Shown here piece after piece: positions 1 to 5,914 of a stretch of 10,794 nt of DNA. The notes below the pieces were generated by a model, which was not told where the DNA came from, made no database searches, and saw nothing but the letters and a program-made list of their open reading frames with translations. Source of the stretch: Nitrospirota bacterium. Lineage in GTDB: Bacteria > Nitrospirota > CAKKRA01 > 9FT-COMBO-42-15. The stretch covers positions 1-10,794 of the forward strand of contig JACRON010000145.1 in assembly GCA_016214425.1 (NCBI GenBank), read 5' to 3'. Positions within the stretch are counted from its first letter, which is position 1. Each line of letters starts with the position of its first letter. Made by a program: the position numbers and the translations under genes.

Positions 1-654
1 CTACCGCATGATGGGAATGTGCAGATTCTTGACTTAGGCTGCGGTCCTGGCTCGCTGGCCTTCCATGCCCTTCAGCATTATCCAAATGCCTACATTCTTG
101 CAGTTGATGCCAACTCTGTACTGCTTGCGATAGGACAACAGATACCCAAGAAGACGACTGAACGCCTTCAGTTTCTGGAGGCTGACATCCGTCAGCCTGA
201 TTGGTGGATGGCTTATAAGGACACATTTGATTTGGTTTTATCAGCTACTACGCTTCACTGGCTGAGTCCTGAGCACCTTACGCAAGTCTATCAGAATATC
301 TACCAAGTATTAAAATTAGGCGGCTGGTTCCTGAGTTCTGACCATATTGCAAGCGACAATTCAGAGACGCAGGCTCACTATCGTCAGATGTTACAAAAGC
401 ATCAACAGACAGCATTTCGTGAGACAGGGGCTGATGACTGGGATGGTTTCTGGCAGAGTTTGGCAACTGAACTGGGCAAGCCAGATTCGCAGACATTGCG
501 AGGTGAGAGAAATATCTGGGAAGGAAATGACGACGGTCAGCCAAGACAATTTCACATCAATACATTACAGCAATGCGGTTTTGAGAAGATAGAGTTTTAC
601 TGGCAGGACTTGGGAGAAGCAGTCATAGGCGCACGAAAGCCGTTAGCAGGGTGA
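1..654 (+). CDS. Class I SAM-dependent methyltransferase, 5' partial
   Basis: The frame is open to the first base, and the codons before the GTG at 19 read LPHDGNV straight into motif I, so the gene starts left of the window and the GTG is not the true start. The SAM-binding motif I DLGCGPG is followed by the acidic motif II loop (AVDAN), an LEADI motif and a post-motif segment DLVLSATTLHWL, then KLGGWF. This is the order of a Rossmann-fold Methyltransf_11/25 or BioC/trans-aconitate-type enzyme. The C-terminal part (FYWQDLGEAVIGARKP) suggests a small-molecule acceptor that cannot be named from sequence. The next methyltransferase gene starts 7 bases after the TGA, so the two are probably co-transcribed. 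Fold assignment is secure; substrate is unknown. Confidence 0.85.
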   Translation, partial: LPHDGNVQILDLGCGPGSLAFHALQHYPNAYILAVDANSVLLAIGQQIPKKTTERLQFLEADIRQPDWWMAYKDTFDLVLSATTLHWLSPEHLTQVYQNIYQVLKLGGWFLSSDHIASDNSETQAHYRQMLQKHQQTAFRETGADDWDGFWQSLATELGKPDSQTLRGERNIWEGNDDGQPRQFHINTLQQCGFEKIEFYWQDLGEAVIGARKPLAG

Positions 655-661
655 TGCAAAG

Positions 662-1399
662 ATGAAAAGCAAAATCAATTATAATGAGATTGCAAAAGAT
701 TATTTAAGATATAGAAGTGTAAGCCCGACTATTATTGCTCATATCATTGAAAATACGCCTGCTTCAAAAATTAAAAAAATACTTGAGATAGGATGCGGCA
801 CAGCAGATCACTTATATTGTTTACACGAGCAATGGAATGGCTGCGAAGCCTATGGATTTGATAATTCATTTCAAATGATTAATGAGGGTGCATCAAAACA
901 TCCGGGTCTCCTCTTGGAGGTATCGGACATAGAAAATGCTTTTCCTTATAGCGACAAGTTTTTCGATTTTGTTTTTTCAATAAATGTGATTCACTATGTA
1001 AAGGATTTAATGCATTGCTTTAATGAATTGAACAGAGTGCTTGATAATGATGGAATTGTTTTAACAGTTACTGATTCTGAAGATGATATCCGTAACAGGA
1101 CAATGTCAAAATATTTTTTAGAATCTATTGAAATAGAATTGAGAAGGTATCCTTCAATGGATTCAATTATTAAAGAAATGAAAAGCGCTGGTTTTAAAGA
1201 TATGCAGGTTAAGCATACAGAATATAAGCGTTTACTAACTACAGAGGATTTGGAAAAATACAAGAATAAGGCATATTCTGCATTAAGGCTGGTTTCGCAA
1301 GAGTGTTTTAATAAAGGAATAAAAGATATGATTAGCGATGTAGAGAATGGGGCAGGGGAGCTTGTTGAGGTTTACACTTATGTTTGGGGAAAGAAATAG
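662..1399 (+). CDS. Class I SAM-dependent methyltransferase
   Basis: A complete 245-residue cytosolic methyltransferase. The N-terminal YNEIAKDYLRYR segment is typical of Methyltransf_11/25 proteins. Motif I LEIGCGT lies at residues 41-47, the motif II aspartate is D67 (GFD), an acidic SDIE motif is near 88-91, and FDFVFSINVIHYV lies at 101-113, followed by LNRVLDNDGIVLTVT. The C-terminal 100 residues are lysine- and glutamate-rich with no motif I recognise, so the acceptor is unknown. It follows the preceding methyltransferase by 7 bases with no strong ribosome binding site, which suggests translational coupling. It is clearly richer in A/T-ending codons than its upstream neighbour, so the two methyltransferases probably have different histories rather than arising by local duplication. 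Confidence 0.85.
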   Translation: MKSKINYNEIAKDYLRYRSVSPTIIAHIIENTPASKIKKILEIGCGTADHLYCLHEQWNGCEAYGFDNSFQMINEGASKHPGLLLEVSDIENAFPYSDKFFDFVFSINVIHYVKDLMHCFNELNRVLDNDGIVLTVTDSEDDIRNRTMSKYFLESIEIELRRYPSMDSIIKEMKSAGFKDMQVKHTEYKRLLTTEDLEKYKNKAYSALRLVSQECFNKGIKDMISDVENGAGELVEVYTYVWGKK

Positions 1400-1428
1400 C
1401 CGATACATTGGTAAAAAGTCCACACACC

Positions 1429-1536
1429 ATGACAACTATGAAAAAGGCATTGACACTTATTGAAATTGGGGTTGCAATATTATCAGTTTTTTTAGTGAAA
1501 AGGCTGCACTTATTGCTGTTTATTGATGCAAAATAG
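1429..1536 (+). CDS. Prepilin-like micro-ORF (35 aa), possible pilin gene remnant
   Basis: This short ORF encodes a 35-residue peptide beginning MTTMKKALTLIEIGVAILS. It resembles a type IV prepilin N-terminus: a short basic leader (KK), a possible cleavage site A7|L8, the TLIE motif with glutamate at mature position 5 (E12), then a hydrophobic helix to about residue 23. Real pilins carry a globular domain after this helix; here translation stops 12 residues later. There is no convincing ribosome binding site. It may be the remnant of a pilin or pseudopilin gene, a small membrane peptide, or chance. Confidence that it is expressed is low. Confidence 0.25.
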   Translation: MTTMKKALTLIEIGVAILSVFLVKRLHLLLFIDAK

Positions 1537-1575
1537 TATCCACCCGATAACGCTCAAGCGGAACTATTTAATGAT

Positions 1576-1726
1576 TAATTAAAAGTCTCAAAATAGTGTA
1601 AACATTGATTATAAAATCCCTCCCAACCTCCCTTTTCCAAAGGGAGGAATAATTCCCCTCTTTGGAAAAGAGGGGCAAGGGGAGATTTTCTTAATAATGT
1701 TGGTTCAATTATGAGACCATTAATAA
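1576..1726. repeat. MITE-like imperfect inverted-repeat element with two internal hairpins
   Basis: A symmetrical element centred near base 1651. Two adjacent hairpins each have a perfect 9-bp stem and 3-base loop: CCTCCCTTT/AAAGGGAGG (1627-1647) and CCCCTCTTT/AAAGAGGGG (1655-1675). The two hairpins are also imperfect inverted copies of each other, and pairing continues outward, for example AAATC against GATTT and GTCTCA at 1585-1590 against TGAGAC at 1712-1717, ending around AT-rich TTAAT/ATTAA tracts. It encodes no protein. The layout fits a non-autonomous palindromic (MITE or REP-type) element. The hairpins could also weaken readthrough from the methyltransferase genes towards the toxin-antitoxin promoter. 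No target-site duplication was confirmed. Confidence 0.6.
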
Positions 1727-1821
1727 GTTGTTAATTTTGCAAAAGGGGATGTCATGGTTAGACCGAAGGCGGACTTAAAATAGAAGGTATTATCATAGCC
1801 AGCATGAATAATACATACTAT

Positions 1822-1849
1822 TTGACATACTAATATTATGTGTTATAAT
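1822..1849 (+). promoter_or_regulatory. Sigma-70 promoter of the toxin-antitoxin operon (extended -10)
   Basis: A consensus -35 TTGACA (1822-1827) and consensus -10 TATAAT (1844-1849) are separated by 16 bases, with an extended -10 TG one base before the -10 (1841-1842). Transcription should start near 1856, about 35 bases before the antitoxin start codon. It is the best promoter match in the window and gives the toxin-antitoxin pair its own transcript. Confidence 0.75.
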
Positions 1850-1862
1850 TATGCATATAATT
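1825..1862. promoter_or_regulatory. Candidate antitoxin operator palindromes over the promoter
   Basis: Two short inverted repeats overlap the promoter. ACATA/TATGT with a 7-base spacer (1825-1841) runs from the -35 into the extended -10, and AATTAT/ATAATT with a 4-base centre (1847-1862) covers the end of the -10 and the start site. Ribbon-helix-helix antitoxins commonly autorepress by binding such sites; that these are the sites here is inference, and the region is AT-rich enough for short palindromes to arise by chance. Confidence 0.4.
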
Positions 1863-1891
1863 GGATAATAATAGGGGCGTGAGGTTTAATT

Positions 1892-2206
1892 ATGTCTTTT
1901 ACAGCAATCAAAAGGATTGGCATTTCAATCCCTGATTCAATACTTAAAGAGCTGCAAAATTTAGTGCCTGAACGGAAACGAAGTGAATATATTGTTAGGG
2001 CATTGCAGGAGAGACTTGAAGAAGAAAAGAAGAAAAGACTGCGTGAGGAAATGATTAAGGGTTATAAAGCGAATGCAGATATAGATGCCGCAATTGCAGA
2101 AGAATGGCGTACACTTGAAGAAGAGGCTGAAAAGTTTATAGGAGTTAAAGAATCAAAAAACAAGCCCTACAGGAGGAAATCAGGTGGTCTTTCCAAAAAG
2201 AGGTGA
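1892..2206 (+). CDS. Ribbon-helix-helix antitoxin (MazE/CopG-like) of a MazEF-type module
   Basis: A 104-residue antitoxin. Residues 6-45 form a ribbon-helix-helix DNA-binding domain: a beta strand IKRIGISIP, a first helix SILKELQNL, then RSEYIVRALQERLEEE. Residues 46-83 are a charged helical stretch ending AIAEEWRTLEEEAEKF, the type of segment that wraps and blocks MazF toxins. The last 20 residues are an unusual basic tail whose codons double as the ribosome binding site and start of the toxin gene. The start at 1892 is supported by GAGGT at 1881-1885, 6 bases upstream. Known family role: neutralises the toxin and autorepresses the operon with it. Family assignment is strong; the exact antitoxin subfamily name is less certain. 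Confidence 0.88.
   Translation: MSFTAIKRIGISIPDSILKELQNLVPERKRSEYIVRALQERLEEEKKKRLREEMIKGYKANADIDAAIAEEWRTLEEEAEKFIGVKESKNKPYRRKSGGLSKKR
2171..2176 (+). promoter_or_regulatory. Ribosome binding site of mazF inside the antitoxin gene
   Basis: A consensus AGGAGG lies 7 bases before the GTG at 2184 and within antitoxin codons. It decides the toxin start and shows toxin translation is built into the antitoxin reading frame. Confidence 0.75.
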
Positions 2207-2534
2207 GGTTTATTATGTAAATTTTGATCCTACTATTGGAGTAGAAATAAAAAAGAACCGTCCAGCCCTTATAATTCAAAATGATATTGGCAATATGCAC
2301 TCTCAGGCAACTATTGTGGCTGCTATTACATCTACTGTGAGAGAGATTTTTCCTTACGAGGTCTTTTTAAAGGCAGGAGAGGGAGGATTACAAAAAGACT
2401 CCATTGTTCTTCTGAACCAGATTAGAACAATTGATAAGAAAAGATTAGGCAAAAGACTCGGAACAATTTTTTCTGAAAGCATAAAGAAGGTTGACAAGGC
2501 TATTGAAATAAGCCTTGGATTAATTAAGTTTTGA
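2184..2534 (+). CDS. mazF: MazF/PemK-family endoribonuclease toxin
   Basis: A full-length 116-residue MazF toxin, a sequence-specific mRNA endonuclease that acts as a dimer in the cytosol. The family signature runs the whole length: RGEVYYVNFDPTIGVE at 6-21, NRPALIIQND at 25-34, IVAAITS at 44-50, LNQIRTIDKKRL in the second half, and the terminal ISLGLIKF. Arg26 and Thr49 correspond by position to Arg25 and Thr48, the catalytic pair of Bacillus subtilis MazF, so the toxin should be active. Translation starts at GTG 2184 and overlaps the antitoxin gene by 23 bases, the usual device for keeping antitoxin in excess. A hydrolase gene follows 12 bases after the stop and may receive readthrough transcription. 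Confidence 0.93.
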   Translation: MVFPKRGEVYYVNFDPTIGVEIKKNRPALIIQNDIGNMHSQATIVAAITSTVREIFPYEVFLKAGEGGLQKDSIVLLNQIRTIDKKRLGKRLGTIFSESIKKVDKAIEISLGLIKF

Positions 2535-2546
2535 GCAGAGGCAATC

Positions 2547-3251
2547 ATGGATAAGCACACCAACCCAGATTTTTCTTCCATTGCCCTGATTACAATAGAC
2601 ACACAACGAGATACATTAGATGGACAGCCTTTCGAAATTTCGGGGACATCTGCCATATTGCCTAATATGAAACGCCTTACCCATGTATTCCGCAAAGTCG
2701 GGATGCCAATCATCCACATCGTGAGACTCTACAAAAAGGATGGAAGCAATGTTGATTTATGTCGTAGAAGCCTTGTTGAAAGTGGCGGAGTGCCACTATG
2801 TCCGGGTAGCACTGGCTGCGAGCTGGCAAGCGAACTATTGCCTGAACCTGATATTCGGCTTGATACTGATTTACTTCTATCTGGAGGCATTCAGCATATA
2901 GGCACAAAAGAAGCAGTCATCTACAAACCACGTTGGGGAGCATTTTATAAGACGCCATTAGAAGATTATCTTCATAAACTTGGTGTGTCATCCTTAGCCT
3001 TCACAGGCTGCAACTTTCCTAATTGCCCAAGAACTTCTATCTATGAAGCCAGTGAGCGGGATTTTCGGATTGCCCTTGTTGAGGATGCTGTTTCAGGCTT
3101 ATACTATGAAGCCAGTGAGCGGGATTTTCGGATTGCCCTTGTTGAGGATGCTGTTTCAGGCTTATATGAACAAGGCAGAAAGGAAATGCGGAATATCGGG
3201 GTTTTATTAATGAGAGCTAAGGAGTTGGAAGAATCTATTTCCAAAAGTTAA
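2547..3251 (+). CDS. Isochorismatase-family cysteine hydrolase with an internal duplication
   Basis: Member of the isochorismatase-like alpha/beta hydrolase superfamily (nicotinamidase, isochorismatase, carbamoylases). The catalytic triad is in place: D18 in LITIDTQRD, K127 in IYKPRWGAF and C160 in TGCNFPNC, with the expected glycines around CPGSTG at 86-90. Substrate cannot be told; isochorismate is not specially indicated. Residues 166-186 are repeated exactly at 187-207, making the protein 234 rather than about 213 residues; the repeat adds a second copy of the strand and loop (FRIALVEDAVSG) just after the catalytic cysteine, and may impair folding. The AraC regulator gene begins 4 bases downstream, so this hydrolase may belong to that regulator's pathway. 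Family certain; activity of this copy uncertain. Confidence 0.88.
   Translation: MDKHTNPDFSSIALITIDTQRDTLDGQPFEISGTSAILPNMKRLTHVFRKVGMPIIHIVRLYKKDGSNVDLCRRSLVESGGVPLCPGSTGCELASELLPEPDIRLDTDLLLSGGIQHIGTKEAVIYKPRWGAFYKTPLEDYLHKLGVSSLAFTGCNFPNCPRTSIYEASERDFRIALVEDAVSGLYYEASERDFRIALVEDAVSGLYEQGRKEMRNIGVLLMRAKELEESISKS
3041..3166 (+). repeat. Exact 63-bp tandem direct repeat (two copies) inside the hydrolase gene
   Basis: Bases 3041-3103 and 3104-3166 are identical and adjacent. The unit is 63 bp, so the duplication keeps the frame and adds 21 residues. No base differs between copies, which indicates a very recent event in the genome or an assembly artefact. Confidence 0.95.
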
Positions 3252-3255
3252 AAGC

Positions 3256-4170
3256 ATGAAAGACGAACTTTATAAAATCCGTAAACTTGTTGGTGAAATC
3301 ACTAAAGATCAGCTCCGTTATGTTGATTCTTTTGTTGCAGAAAATATCGGCCTGTTCATGCCTGTAGGTGGACCATGTTACTATGCCCTGACGCCATTGC
3401 ATAGCCATCCTTCATATATGTTTGCCCTGCCCTTTAATGACCAGACTTCTATAAAGATAGACGGAAAGATAATAACGCCAATGTATGGGAAAATATTTGC
3501 CATGTCGCCTAATATTCTTCACCATGAACTATCCTCTGACTCGCCACCTCGCTATATAGTCATTTTAATAGACAAGGAATTCCTTGAAGGTCAAATATGC
3601 CAGTATCCTGTAACACAGGCCGCTATCTTCCGCGGCGAATCCTATGATATGGCACAAGACCTCCTATCACTCCTCAAAAAATTTATGATTGAGGCAGATA
3701 ATAAGATGGCTGGTTCAGAGACGGTTTTAAATGCCCTTAGCCTTGAGATATGTCATTCAATAATAAGGAGCATTTTCAATTTTGTGCATAAAAATGACAG
3801 GATATCCTCCCGTATGGAGATTGACAGGGTCATAGAATATCTCCACTCTCACCTTGGGGAAAAGATAACTGTTGAGGAAATGGCAAGAATCGCCAATATG
3901 TCCTCTTCGCACTTCTCCCGTGTATTCAAAAAAGAGATCAGGAAGACCCCGATAGATTATTTGAGTCAGATACGCATAGAAAGGGCTAAGAAATTTTTGA
4001 TGGCAGGGGATAAATCCATCACAGAAATTGCCCTTGAGTGTGGATTTAACAGTTCGGCTTATCTTTCGGCTTGCTTTTATAAGAGATATAAGATTTCCCC
4101 ATCTGAATACCAGAAAGGCCTGAAAAAGGGCAGTATTTCTAAAAAAGATAATAGGATATTGAAAGATTAG
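3256..4170 (+). CDS. AraC-family transcriptional regulator
   Basis: A 304-residue regulator. The N-terminal part (about 1-170) contains a cupin-like effector region with HSHPSYMFALPF and IKIDGKIITPMYGKIFAMSPN, then IVILIDKEF and a helical linker. The C-terminal 100 residues are a textbook AraC/HTH_18 double helix-turn-helix: RVIEYLHSHLGEKITVEEMA, NMSSSHFSRVFKKE, PIDYLSQIRIERAKKFL, then the second helix-turn-helix ITEIALECGFNSSAYLSACF and the signature KRYKISPSEYQK. It follows the isochorismatase-family gene by 4 bases with no strong ribosome binding site, pointing to coupled translation. Effector and targets are unknown; the adjacent hydrolase or the flavin split-barrel gene downstream are the obvious candidates. 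Confidence 0.92.
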   Translation: MKDELYKIRKLVGEITKDQLRYVDSFVAENIGLFMPVGGPCYYALTPLHSHPSYMFALPFNDQTSIKIDGKIITPMYGKIFAMSPNILHHELSSDSPPRYIVILIDKEFLEGQICQYPVTQAAIFRGESYDMAQDLLSLLKKFMIEADNKMAGSETVLNALSLEICHSIIRSIFNFVHKNDRISSRMEIDRVIEYLHSHLGEKITVEEMARIANMSSSHFSRVFKKEIRKTPIDYLSQIRIERAKKFLMAGDKSITEIALECGFNSSAYLSACFYKRYKISPSEYQKGLKKGSISKKDNRILKD

Positions 4171-4174
4171 GCCT

Positions 4175-4201
4175 TTGACATTTTATATAATCAGCTAAAA
4201 T
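4175..4201 (+). promoter_or_regulatory. Weak candidate promoter before the PPOX-family gene
   Basis: TTGACA at 4175-4180 and TAAAAT at 4196-4201 are separated by 15 bases, shorter than the usual 16-18. A perfect TATAAT at 4186-4191 lies only 5 bases after the TTGACA and cannot pair with it. A promoter in this 50-base gap is plausible because the gap is AT-rich and follows the end of the AraC gene. Confidence 0.3.
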
Positions 4202-4220
4202 CTATTTATGGGAGATTGAT

Positions 4221-4643
4221 ATGAACAAAAATGAAATATTTGAGATTCTGAATGCCAATCCAGCATTTCACTTGGCAACTGTTGAAGGAAATAAGCCTCA
4301 TGTCCGTGGTTTGCTTCTATATAAAGCAGATGAAAACGGGATAATATTCCATACGGGAAAGATGAAAGACTTGCACAAACAATTAACCGAAAATCCGCAT
4401 GTAGAGATGTGCTTTAATAATGGCAACTTTGGGAATCTTATTCAGATAAGAGTCAATGGAACCGTTGAACTTACAGAAGACCTTGAACTAAAGAAGGAGA
4501 TAGTACAAAAGCGTGAATTTTTAAAACCATGGGTTGACCAGATGGGATACGAATTTTTAGCTGTTTACCGGATGAAGAAGGGCGTAGCTATGGTCTGGAC
4601 AATGACTACAAATTTTGCGCCGAAAGAGTTTATAGAATTATAA
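4221..4643 (+). CDS. Pyridoxamine 5'-phosphate oxidase-family (FMN split-barrel) protein
   Basis: A complete 140-residue protein of the PNPOx-like split-beta-barrel superfamily. Typical features are the N-terminal helix ILNANPAFHLATVEGNKPHV, the strand GLLLYKADENGIIFHTG, the LHKQLTENPHVEMCF helix-strand region and IQIRVNGTVEL, ending VWTMTTNFAPKEFIEL. Proteins of this short class usually bind FMN or a related flavin as homodimers and reduce diverse substrates; true pyridoxamine phosphate oxidases are longer, so pyridoxal phosphate synthesis is not implied. Start supported by GGGAG at 4210-4214, 6 bases upstream. The reading frame after the stop stays open to 4700, which I do not take as part of the gene. 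Confidence 0.88.
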   Translation: MNKNEIFEILNANPAFHLATVEGNKPHVRGLLLYKADENGIIFHTGKMKDLHKQLTENPHVEMCFNNGNFGNLIQIRVNGTVELTEDLELKKEIVQKREFLKPWVDQMGYEFLAVYRMKKGVAMVWTMTTNFAPKEFIEL

Positions 4644-4727
4644 CTACCTATACTTGCAAATAACCTGAAAGAGAATGAGTTGGAGATTATAGAGTTCTAA
4701 GTCCTACTGAATACTTATGTAATTTTC

Positions 4728-4756
4728 TTGATTTGACCCTTGAACTCCTGTATCAT
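4728..4756 (+). promoter_or_regulatory. Candidate promoter of the RraA-like gene
   Basis: TTGATT (4728-4733) and TATCAT (4751-4756) are separated by exactly 17 bases, placing transcription start near 4763 and leaving a very short leader before the AGGAGGG ribosome binding site at 4769-4775. The leader would only just hold the ribosome binding site, so this is a moderate call. Confidence 0.4.
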
Positions 4757-4779
4757 ACACCTACAAACAGGAGGGCTTT

Positions 4780-5487
4780 ATGAACAACCGGGACATAAGC
4801 AGCGCCTTCTCTGAACTCTCCACTCCACTCATTGCCGATGCCTGTCTGCGATTGAAACTACCCATTCGTATCGTTCCGCCTAACATTCGTCCATTGATAA
4901 CAGGAAGCCGCCTTGCAGGTAGTGTTCTGCCAGTGCGGCACTATGGGAGCGTTGATATTTTTCTTGAGGCAATGGGAAATGTAAAAGATGGCGGTATCCT
5001 TGTTATTGATAATGACGGGAGAACAGACGAGGGCTGCATTGGAGATTTAACGACCCTTGAGGCCAAAGTCAGTGGACTTTCTGGAATAATTGTCTGGGGC
5101 TGTCATCGTGATACAGCGGAACTTATACAAATTGGCTTCCCTATCTTCAGTTATGGCACATGCCCCTCAGGTCCTCAGAGGCTTGATGAACGTCATCCCA
5201 ATGCACTCAACTCGGCACGCTTTGACAATTTTGAGGCAACAAAAGATGATATTGTCTTTGCTGATGATGATGGTGTTCTTTTTGTCCCAGAGCAAAAGAT
5301 AGAGGAACTTCTTTCTACAGCCAGCGCAATCTATCAGACAGAACGAAAACAGGCAGAGGCAATAAAGAGTGGTAAGAAACTTCGTGAGCAGCTTCGGTTT
5401 GACGAATATCTGACTAAAAGGGCTGCTGACCCTTCCTACACATTCCGCAAGCACCTTAAGGTATTGGGAGGGGCGATTGAGGAGTAG
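4780..5487 (+). CDS. RraA-like / HMG aldolase-fold family protein
   Basis: A 235-residue RraA-superfamily protein, often misnamed dimethylmenaquinone methyltransferase or MenG. Family landmarks: STPLIADAC at 14-22, GSRLAGSVLPVR at 42-53, DGGILVIDNDG at 70-80, the metal/substrate region IGDLTTLEAK at 87-96, and GCHRD at 107-111 holding the paired Arg110-Asp111 that bind substrate and metal in 4-hydroxy-4-methyl-2-oxoglutarate aldolases. The usual DGxxRD sequence reads WGCHRD here, a variant also typical of a separate RraA-like subfamily, so aldolase activity on HMG is unproven. It is preceded by a strong ribosome binding site (AGGAGGG, 4 bases before ATG). The C-terminal 60 residues are a charged helical extension (QTERKQAEAIKSGKKLREQL) beyond the core fold. 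Confidence 0.85.
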   Translation: MNNRDISSAFSELSTPLIADACLRLKLPIRIVPPNIRPLITGSRLAGSVLPVRHYGSVDIFLEAMGNVKDGGILVIDNDGRTDEGCIGDLTTLEAKVSGLSGIIVWGCHRDTAELIQIGFPIFSYGTCPSGPQRLDERHPNALNSARFDNFEATKDDIVFADDDGVLFVPEQKIEELLSTASAIYQTERKQAEAIKSGKKLREQLRFDEYLTKRAADPSYTFRKHLKVLGGAIEE

Positions 5488-5524
5488 GGATGACATTGCG
5501 ATATAAAAGAGAGGCATCTAAACT

Positions 5525-5776
5525 ATGTTATTTTTAGCGATAAGTAATCCACATCCTTCTAAACCAAAAGATGTTAAAAATGCAAGATTGAAATTTAGAC
5601 GCTGGATTGATGATTTAAAATCAAAGAAGAAAGTAGTCTGCTTTTATCCAAGAGTTGGCAGGGGATCTGTCGTAATCTTTGATGTAACTTCAAATGATGA
5701 TCTCCACGAGCTTATGACTCAGTGGTTAAACATCGTGCCAGTAAGTTTTGATATATATCCTCTGGCAACAACTTGA
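5525..5776 (+). CDS. Small ferredoxin-like-fold protein (muconolactone isomerase-like / DUF3303-like)
   Basis: An 83-residue protein with the pattern of a dimeric alpha/beta barrel: strand MLFLAISNP, helix KNARLKFRRWIDDLKSKKK, strand KVVCFYPRVGRGSVVIFDV, helix NDDLHELMTQWLNIV, and final strand PVSFDIYPLA. This resembles the muconolactone delta-isomerase-like and DUF3303 groups of small stand-alone proteins, but function cannot be given. AGAGAGG at 5508-5514 lies 10 bases before the ATG and is the likely ribosome binding site. The gene follows the RraA-like gene by 37 bases on the same strand and probably shares its transcript. The GC-rich repeat begins just after its stop. Confidence 0.7.
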   Translation: MLFLAISNPHPSKPKDVKNARLKFRRWIDDLKSKKKVVCFYPRVGRGSVVIFDVTSNDDLHELMTQWLNIVPVSFDIYPLATT

Positions 5777-5787
5777 ATTAGCAGATA

Positions 5788-5912
5788 CACCCTCCCCTTC
5801 ACCCCCCATCAAGGGAGGGGAAATATGGAAGACGATGTAATATCACTTTAGAGGGAGGCTTTCTCTATCTCCCTCTCCCCTTGCGGGAGAGGGCTGGGGT
5901 GAGGGGGTGAGA
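5788..5912. repeat. GC-rich inverted-repeat element (REP/MITE-like)
   Basis: This gap holds a C-rich left half and a G-rich right half that are imperfect inverted copies. On the left CCCTCCC (5790-5796) can pair with GGGAGGG (5813-5819). On the right CCCTCTCCC (5871-5879) and GGGAGAGGG (5885-5893) form a perfect 9-bp stem with a 5-base loop, followed by CTGGGGTGAGGGGG. The right half is a very common dispersed bacterial repeat; read in one minus-strand frame it gives the familiar spurious peptide LTPSPQPSPARGEG. It may act as a transcription attenuator after the preceding gene, and its G-rich end abuts the next start codon. Confidence 0.65.
5901..5907 (+). promoter_or_regulatory. Ribosome binding site supplied by the repeat edge
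   Basis: GAGGGGG at 5901-5907 is 7 bases before the ATG at 5915 and is the only purine-rich tract positioned for initiation. It is the terminal part of the dispersed GC-rich repeat, so the repeat insertion seems to have supplied or replaced the native site. Confidence 0.5.
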
Positions 5913-5914
5913 AA

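Noticed and set aside
1..1399. The two methyltransferases as a local gene duplication
   Set aside because: They share only general class I motifs, differ in length and codon use, and have no shared sequence outside those motifs.
1627..1675. The two hairpins as simple rho-independent terminators
   Set aside because: No T-run follows either stem in either direction, and the mutual symmetry plus outer inverted repeats fit a mobile palindromic element better.
1754..1783. Tiny ORF MVRPKADLK in the gap before the toxin-antitoxin promoter
   Set aside because: Nine codons with no conserved feature; the purine-rich stretch before it is not enough to support a gene.
2354..2719. Minus-strand ORF (121 codons) across mazF and the hydrolase start
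   Set aside because: It spans two well-supported plus-strand genes and shows no family features.
4175..4191. TTGACA followed by a perfect TATAAT as a promoter
   Set aside because: Only 5 bases separate them, impossible for sigma-70; only the longer 15-base pairing with TAAAAT was kept, at low confidence.
5788..5912. CRISPR-like array
   Set aside because: The repeats are inverted and imperfect, occur once, and have no regular spacer; no cas gene is present. No other array was seen in the window.
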